In this document: piece by piece, positions 15,784-19,993 of the stretch
Position numbering within the stretch: position 1 is the first letter of the stretch
Layout of the letters: each line of letters starts with the position of its first letter
NCBI GenBank assembly: GCA_012513235.1
Contig: JAAZCO010000046.1
Coordinates: forward strand, 1-19,993
Direction of reading: 5' to 3'
DNA: 19,993 nucleotides
Source: Gammaproteobacteria bacterium
Lineage (GTDB): Bacteria > Pseudomonadota > Gammaproteobacteria > Pseudomonadales > Pseudomonadaceae
Notes under the pieces: generated by a model
The model's database searches: none
Told to the model about the DNA's origin: nothing
Seen by the model: the letters and a program-made list of their open reading frames with translations, nothing else
Program-made: the position numbers and the translations under genes

Positions 15784-16365
15784 TTAGTCAGCGTTTTGCA
15801 ACAGGGGCCGCAAAGCTTTATCAACAGCCTCGCGTGCTCTAAATATGCGCGAACGCACTGTACCTACGGGGCACTGCATCACGGTTGCAATGTCCTCATA
15901 ACTGAGACCTTCAAATTCGCGTAAAGTTAGCGCACAACGTAAATCTTCTGGTAATTGTTTAATACTGCGCTGTACGGTTTCATCAATTTCATCACGCAGC
16001 ATTAAACGCTCAGGGGATGCCATATCTTTGAGGGCATGGTCGCCATCATAAAACTCAGCATCACTTGAATCCACATCACTACTGGGTGGGCGGCGATTGC
16101 GCGAAACCAAATAATTTTTTGCTGTATTAATAGCAATACGGTACAGCCATGTATAAAACGCACTGTCGCCACGAAAATTAGCCAGTGCTCGATAGGCCTT
16201 GATAAAAGCTTCTTGAGTCACGTCTTGTGCCTCATGGGGGTCATGCACAAAACGCACAACTAAGCCCATAATTCGATTTTGATACTTTAAAACCAAAAGA
16301 TCGAAAGCTCGCTTATCACCACTTTGTACACGTTTGACCAGCTGCTGATCATCATCCGCGGTCAT
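15784..16365 (-). CDS. algU: ECF sigma factor AlgU (sigma-E/RpoE)
   Basis: AlgU directs RNA polymerase to envelope-stress promoters, including, in pseudomonads, alginate genes and its own operon. The 193-residue protein has sigma region 2 (about 22-90, with AFDLLVLKYQNRIMGLVVRF and FRGDSAFYTWLYRIAINTAK) and region 4 (about 133-185) with the helix-turn-helix LSYEDIATVMQCPVGTVRSR. These stretches are nearly identical to P. aeruginosa AlgU as I recall it. GGAG lies 8 nt before the ATG. The gene is preceded by a sigma-E-type promoter at 16562-16590 and a leader of roughly 190 nt, which contains a short open frame whose stop overlaps this ATG. Confidence 0.96.
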   Translation of the reverse strand: MTADDDQQLVKRVQSGDKRAFDLLVLKYQNRIMGLVVRFVHDPHEAQDVTQEAFIKAYRALANFRGDSAFYTWLYRIAINTAKNYLVSRNRRPPSSDVDSSDAEFYDGDHALKDMASPERLMLRDEIDETVQRSIKQLPEDLRCALTLREFEGLSYEDIATVMQCPVGTVRSRIFRAREAVDKALRPLLQNAD

Positions 16366-16427
16366 GCAGCGTCTCCAATACAGACGCCTGTCACATTACT
16401 TTTCATAGCACATTGTGTTTGCGCCAT
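16362..16427 (-). CDS. Possible 21-codon leader ORF coupled to algU
   Basis: In the algU leader an ATG at 16427 opens a frame of 21 codons, MAQTQCAMKSNVTGVCIGDA plus a final Ala, ending in TGA at 16364-16362. The stop overlaps the algU start as ATGA. GGAG (16439-16436) lies 8 nt before the ATG, a good ribosome binding site. The peptide has two Cys and no recognisable family. It could be a leader peptide giving translational coupling, or chance; conservation in relatives is not known to me. Confidence 0.35.
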   Translation of the reverse strand: MAQTQCAMKSNVTGVCIGDAA

Positions 16428-16561
16428 AATTAACTCTCCACATTAAATATGTACAGCGGCCCGTCTGGTGTCGATAAAAAGAACCATCACAGCAGCGCCC
16501 CGTTTTATTTAACTTTAACCTGTTTCTTTGAATGACGCGCAGTTTAATGTTGTATGCCATT

Positions 16562-16590
16562 ATTGAGCCATCAAACAATTGAAAAGTTCC
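16562..16590 (-). promoter_or_regulatory. AlgU/sigma-E-type promoter of the algU operon
   Basis: On the minus strand GGAACTT (16590-16584) is followed after 17 nt by TCAAT (16566-16562). This matches the sigma-E/AlgU consensus GAACTT-N16/17-TCnAA, so algU is likely autoregulated as in P. aeruginosa. The predicted transcript starts near 16555 and carries a leader of about 190 nt before algU. Confidence 0.78.
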
Positions 16591-16661
16591 ATCCATTTGG
16601 AAGTATTTTGCAAAGCCAACCAGCGTTATACTCATGCGCATCCTTGGAGTGGACCTTATTT

Positions 16662-18269
16662 ATGAGCCAATCTTATCAATATGATGTTTTGATTATCGGC
16701 AGTGGTGCAGCAGGTTTAACCACAGCGCTCACCCTGCCCAACCATTTGCGCATTGCGGTACTCAGCAAAGGCGACTTATCCAGCGGCTCAACCTACTGGG
16801 CGCAAGGTGGTGTCGCTGGGGTACTCGATGATACCGATACCGTTGAATCGCATGTGCAAGACACCTTGATTGCTGGTGCTGGTTTATGTAATGAAGATGC
16901 CGTGCGTTTTACTGTTGAAAACAGTCGCAGTTCAATTGATTGGCTGATTGAGCAAGGCGTGCCCTTCACGCGTAACGACACCGATGATGTTCACTATGAT
17001 TATCACCTCACACGTGAAGGCGGCCACAGTCATCGCCGCATTATTCACGCGGCCGATGCCACAGGTGCGGCGATTTTTACAACATTACTTGCGCGCGCGC
17101 GCCAGCACAGCAATATTCATTTAATTGAGCAGCAAGTGGCGGTTGACTTAATTATGGCTGGTAAGCTGGGCCGCGAGGGCAATGCTTGCTTGGGTGCCTA
17201 TGTACTCAATCGCACGACCGATGAAGTGGATACCTACGCCGCGCGCTTTACCGTCTTAGCCACCGGCGGTGCAGCTAAGGTCTACTTATATACCAGCAAT
17301 CCAGACAGTGCCTGCGGTGATGGCATCGCCATGGCTTGGCGTGCCGGTTGCAGCGTGGGTAATTTAGAGTTTAATCAGTTTCACCCCACCTGCTTATACC
17401 ACCCACAAGCGAAAAACTTTTTAATCACCGAAGCCTTACGCGGTGAAGGTGCCCACCTTAAGCTCCCTAATGGCGAGCGTTTTATGGCGCGCTTTGATAG
17501 CCGTGAAGAACTTGCACCACGCGATATTGTGGCCCGTGCCATTGACCATGAGATGAAGCGCTTAGGTATTGATTGTGTTTACTTGGATATCAGCCACAAA
17601 TCCACTGAGTTTATTCAAGAACACTTCCCAACTGTCTATGAGCGCTGCCTGACCTTTGGTATCGATATCACCAAAGAACCCATTCCAGTGGTGCCCGCTG
17701 CTCACTATACCTGTGGTGGCGTAGTGGTTGACCAGCATGGTCATACCGATATCAACAACCTCTACGCCATTGGCGAGACCAGCTTTACCGGTCTGCACGG
17801 CGCCAACCGTATGGCCAGTAATTCTCTTTTGGAATGCTTTGTCTATGCGCGCTCTGCTGCCAACGACATCATCGAGCAAGACGCTCAAGTGCCCATGCCC
17901 GTAGATTTGCCACAATGGGATGCCAGCTTAGTCACTGACTCAGATGAAGATGTGATTATTGCGCATAACTGGGATGAACTGCGGCGCTTTATGTGGGATT
18001 ACGTTGGCATTGTCCGCACCAATAAACGCTTGCTGCGCGCACTACATCGCGTGCGTTTACTGCAATATGAGATTGATGAGTTTTACAGCAACTACCGCGT
18101 GAGTCGCGACCTGATTGAACTGCGCAATCTGGCTGTTGTGGCCGATCTAATTATTCGTTCTGCTATGCGCCGCAAAGAAAGTCGCGGCCTGCACTACACC
18201 TTAGACTACCCACAACAGAGCGACTCAATTGCGGATACTATTTTACGGCCTGCCAGCGCCGGCGACTGA
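16662..18269 (+). CDS. nadB: L-aspartate oxidase
   Basis: NadB oxidises L-aspartate to iminoaspartate with FAD, the first step of de novo NAD synthesis; NadA then makes quinolinate. The protein has 535 residues. The FAD-binding Rossmann motif is IIGSGAAGLTTAL at 11-23, with STYWAQGG at 43-50, HLTREGGHSHRRIIHA at 115-130 and the later HYTCGGVVVD. The C-terminal three-helix region carries RRFMWDYVGIVR. The start at 16662 gives MSQSYQYDVL and has GGAG 12 nt and GGA 8 nt upstream; an ATG 36 codons earlier lies within the algU promoter region and is rejected. A TATACT at 16627-16632 may be the -10, but no good -35 accompanies it. It diverges from algU across a 296-nt gap and overlaps ygfX tail-to-tail by 32 nt. 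Confidence 0.96.
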   Translation: MSQSYQYDVLIIGSGAAGLTTALTLPNHLRIAVLSKGDLSSGSTYWAQGGVAGVLDDTDTVESHVQDTLIAGAGLCNEDAVRFTVENSRSSIDWLIEQGVPFTRNDTDDVHYDYHLTREGGHSHRRIIHAADATGAAIFTTLLARARQHSNIHLIEQQVAVDLIMAGKLGREGNACLGAYVLNRTTDEVDTYAARFTVLATGGAAKVYLYTSNPDSACGDGIAMAWRAGCSVGNLEFNQFHPTCLYHPQAKNFLITEALRGEGAHLKLPNGERFMARFDSREELAPRDIVARAIDHEMKRLGIDCVYLDISHKSTEFIQEHFPTVYERCLTFGIDITKEPIPVVPAAHYTCGGVVVDQHGHTDINNLYAIGETSFTGLHGANRMASNSLLECFVYARSAANDIIEQDAQVPMPVDLPQWDASLVTDSDEDVIIAHNWDELRRFMWDYVGIVRTNKRLLRALHRVRLLQYEIDEFYSNYRVSRDLIELRNLAVVADLIIRSAMRRKESRGLHYTLDYPQQSDSIADTILRPASAGD

Positions 18270-18693
18270 ACTTCAACTGCACGCGCAGGCGGCGATGGCT
18301 GTCCTGCGTTAAACTATCAAAAGGTACCAAGGCACTGCGGTAAAACCATTGATCAGGGTAGCGATAACGCAACAACACTAAAGCGGGTATGGCCATGCTG
18401 TCAGCTCGCAATTGCACTGGACGCCAACCGGCTTGACTGCTCCACATCTGCCAGCCTTGCGCTGTGTGCTTGAGCCCCATGCGCAACTGAGGTTGCTGCG
18501 CCTGATCGATGCGCCGCCACTGGGCAGAGATCTGCAAAGCTAACAGCAACAGCAGCACACATTTAACACTGACAGCAATGGCTGCCAAAACAGCAGCCAC
18601 ACTGGCCAACACTAAAACACCAATAACCGCCCATGACAGCCTGATTGAAGGCTGCCAAAAACAGGTAAAATGTTGTTTATGCAGGTTTGGCAT
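18238..18693 (-). CDS. ygfX: YgfX/CptA-like membrane protein
   Basis: This 151-residue protein has two adjacent hydrophobic segments (about 20-40 and 42-56) and then a soluble C-terminal part with conserved-looking WSSQAGWRPVQLR and ALVLLRYRYPDQWFYRSALV. The layout matches YgfX (CptA), described in E. coli as the membrane partner of SdhE and as a toxin acting on FtsZ/MreB; which role is physiological is debated. The ATG overlaps the sdhE 3' end by 17 nt, so the pair is translationally coupled, as expected for ygfX. Its 3' end runs 32 nt into nadB on the opposite strand. Sequence similarity in this family is weak, so the call rests largely on topology and context. Confidence 0.8.
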   Translation of the reverse strand: MPNLHKQHFTCFWQPSIRLSWAVIGVLVLASVAAVLAAIAVSVKCVLLLLLALQISAQWRRIDQAQQPQLRMGLKHTAQGWQMWSSQAGWRPVQLRADSMAIPALVLLRYRYPDQWFYRSALVPFDSLTQDSHRRLRVQLKFSRRRWQAVK

Positions 18694-18931
18694 GCTCTAA
18701 AACCAATCCAACAATGCGCTTTAAATCATCACTTTCCGGCTCAGCACGCAGCATGCACCAACCAAAAATATCTTGGTCTTCGCAATCGAGCAACATACGG
18801 TAGCGTTCACGGTCAGCTTCATCGAGCTTTAAGTACTGTTCTTCAACAAATGGCACCAGTAATTGATCCAGCTCCCACATGCCTCGGCGACTGTGCCAAT
18901 AGAGACGTTTTACTTCAACTTCGATAGACAT
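18677..18931 (-). CDS. sdhE: FAD assembly factor SdhE (YgfY/CptB)
   Basis: SdhE promotes covalent attachment of FAD to the flavoprotein subunits of succinate dehydrogenase and fumarate reductase. From the ATG at 18931 it has 84 residues and contains the diagnostic RGxxE motif in SRRGMWELD (RGMWE at 16-20), with FGWCMLRAEP in the second half. GGAG lies 7 nt before this ATG; a TTG four codons earlier would be the only alternative. The gene precedes ygfX with a 17-nt overlap and is transcribed away from ygfZ. The nearby nadB product is an SdhA-like flavoenzyme, but it binds FAD non-covalently, so a direct functional link should not be assumed. Confidence 0.92.
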   Translation of the reverse strand: MSIEVEVKRLYWHSRRGMWELDQLLVPFVEEQYLKLDEADRERYRMLLDCEDQDIFGWCMLRAEPESDDLKRIVGLVLEHAKPA

Positions 18932-18957
18932 GGCGCACTCCAAATATTAGTAGACTC

Positions 18958-18986
18958 AGTATAAGACAAATTTAACAAAGTGGCAT
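18958..18986 (-). promoter_or_regulatory. Predicted sigma-70 promoter of sdhE-ygfX
   Basis: On the minus strand ATGCCA (18986-18981) and TATACT (18963-18958) are separated by 17 nt; the boxes match four and five of six consensus bases. It is back to back with the ygfZ promoter, and the two -35 boxes are only 3 nt apart. Confidence 0.5.
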
Positions 18987-18989
18987 ACG

Positions 18990-19018
18990 CTGACAAGACG
19001 CTGTTAGCACTCTATGAT
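18990..19018 (+). promoter_or_regulatory. Predicted sigma-70 promoter of ygfZ
   Basis: CTGACA (18990-18995) and TATGAT (19013-19018) are separated by 17 nt, each matching five of six consensus bases. The expected start site near 19025 leaves a leader of about 27 nt before the ATG at 19052, which rules out the in-frame ATG at 18980. Confidence 0.65.
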
Positions 19019-19051
19019 AGACGCATGCATTATTTAACAAGCGAGACGATC

Positions 19052-19993
19052 ATGACTGGTTGTGCAAGTTTTACCCCATTAACCCACGAAGGCGTATTTG
19101 CTGTTCGTGGTCCTGACGCAAAAGCTTTTTTACAAGGTCAAGTAACCTGCAATCTTGCGTATATTAGCGATGAACGCAGCAGCCTCGGCGCCCGCTGCAC
19201 GCCTAAAGGACGCATGTTATCAAGTTTTCGGGTGTTATTAGAAAATGATGGCTATTTATTAGCGATGGACACCGAAATTTTAACAGCGCAATTGGCCGAA
19301 CTACAAAAGTATGCGGTATTTTCCAAGTCCAAACTGACTGATGACAGCGCACTATGGAGCCGTTTTGGTCTTTATCAGGGTGATGAAGCTCTCAGCGCAC
19401 TGGGCATTGATTTACCTAAGGAAGTCAACAGTACCGTGCACAGCAATCAGATGATCGCTATTCGCGTCTCCGACTTGCTCACTGAACTGTGGGTCAGCGC
19501 CGACGAAGGCCCGTGCCTGCGCAAGCGTTTACTGAACTTACTCCCCGAAGCACCGCTCAATACTTGGCTGCTAGGACAAATCCGTAGTGGTATTGGGCAT
19601 GTCAGCATGCCGGTACGTGAGCAGTTTATTCCGCAAATGCTTAATTTACCGGCACTCGATGCAGTGAGCTTTAAAAAAGGCTGCTACACGGGACAAGAAA
19701 TTGTTGCGCGCATGCAGTATTTAGGCAAACTCAAGCGCCATATGTATCACTTTAAAATGGCCGGCACTGATCTACCTGCACCAGGCACAGCTTTGCTATC
19801 ACCTGTACATTCAAGTGCAGTAGGTGAAGTGGTCAGCGCGGCGCGTAGCGAACAAGGTATTGAACTGCTCGCCACAGCACTTGATGAAGCTGTGGGTGAC
19901 GGGCGTATTTACTTAGAAGGCAACGAACAAGCACTGCTTGAGCAACTTGAATTGCCCTACTTATTAGATACCGAGCGCGAAATTTTGCGTTAA
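19052..19993 (+). CDS. ygfZ: YgfZ folate-binding Fe-S cluster assembly/repair protein
   Basis: YgfZ is a tetrahydrofolate-binding protein related to GcvT that helps assemble or repair certain iron-sulfur enzymes. The protein has 313 residues. VRGPDAKAFLQGQVTCNL at 18-35 is the typical N-terminal region, and KGCYTGQE at 209-216 is the family signature with its key cysteine C211. The start at 19052 fits the family N-terminus and the predicted promoter; in-frame ATGs at 18980 and 19025 lie before or at the transcription start. The ribosome binding site is weak (GCGAGA). The stop codon coincides with the last bases of the window, so the gene is complete. It diverges from sdhE, as in P. aeruginosa. 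Confidence 0.94.
   Translation: MTGCASFTPLTHEGVFAVRGPDAKAFLQGQVTCNLAYISDERSSLGARCTPKGRMLSSFRVLLENDGYLLAMDTEILTAQLAELQKYAVFSKSKLTDDSALWSRFGLYQGDEALSALGIDLPKEVNSTVHSNQMIAIRVSDLLTELWVSADEGPCLRKRLLNLLPEAPLNTWLLGQIRSGIGHVSMPVREQFIPQMLNLPALDAVSFKKGCYTGQEIVARMQYLGKLKRHMYHFKMAGTDLPAPGTALLSPVHSSAVGEVVSAARSEQGIELLATALDEAVGDGRIYLEGNEQALLEQLELPYLLDTEREILR

Noticed and set aside
16396..16641. 81-codon minus-strand ORF upstream of algU
   Set aside because: It begins upstream of the predicted sigma-E promoter and runs through it, shows no family resemblance, and overlaps the better supported leader ORF in another frame.
18238..18931. sdhE-ygfX as a novel toxin-antitoxin system
   Set aside because: This is the known SdhE/YgfX (CptB/CptA) pair in its usual place next to nadB and ygfZ.
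1..19993. Mobile elements, CRISPR arrays, tRNA or rRNA genes
   Set aside because: No transposase or integrase frames, no evenly spaced direct repeats and no tRNA-like cloverleaf were seen; almost all sequence is accounted for by core genes.

Overview
The window is ordinary, densely packed chromosome from a gammaproteobacterium of the Pseudomonadaceae. The order algU-mucA-mucB-mucC-mucD, then lepA-lepB-rnc-era-recO-pdxJ, with nadB divergent from algU and followed by ygfX, sdhE and ygfZ, matches the Pseudomonas aeruginosa arrangement, and the MucA, AlgU and RNase III sequences look clearly Pseudomonas-like. Base composition appears near 50% GC, low for Pseudomonas. This suggests a low-GC member of the family (a Thiopseudomonas-type lineage is an inference). 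I see no IS element, prophage, CRISPR array, tRNA or rRNA, and no composition shift that would mark an island.

Layout: (1) 1-647, minus, a truncated thiamine-diphosphate enzyme of the phosphoketolase/transketolase kind. (2) 770-3283, plus, a two-gene unit: an MBL/beta-CASP ribonuclease-like protein and a long LOG-family protein. (3) 3358-4047, minus, pyrF, converging on them with a shared hairpin. (4) 4303-5944, plus, a small DUF2897-type membrane protein followed by fumC, with a weak Fur-box-like site upstream and a terminator downstream. (5) 6108-12033, minus, the lepA-lepB-rnc-era-recO-pdxJ operon. (6) 12230-16365, minus, the algU-mucABCD envelope-stress operon, with its own sigma-E-type promoter and an intrinsic terminator that separates it from lepA. 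(7) 16662-18269, plus, nadB. (8) 18238-18931, minus, sdhE-ygfX. (9) 19052-19993, plus, ygfZ, divergent from sdhE.

How the genes work together: AlgU is the ECF sigma factor, MucA its membrane anti-sigma factor, MucB the periplasmic guard of MucA, MucC an RseC-type membrane protein and MucD a periplasmic protease, together forming a complete envelope-stress circuit. The lepA operon combines translation (EF4), signal-peptide removal, RNA processing and ribosome assembly (RNase III, Era), DNA repair (RecO) and vitamin B6 synthesis (PdxJ).

I did not find a new multi-gene system. The least expected items are small. A decayed remnant of the DUF4845 gene lies between lepB and rnc, and its last 18 codons still form an ATG-initiated mini-ORF whose stop overlaps the rnc start. 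A 21-codon open frame in the algU leader has a good ribosome binding site and ends in an ATGA overlap with algU. A stable hairpin lies between era and recO.
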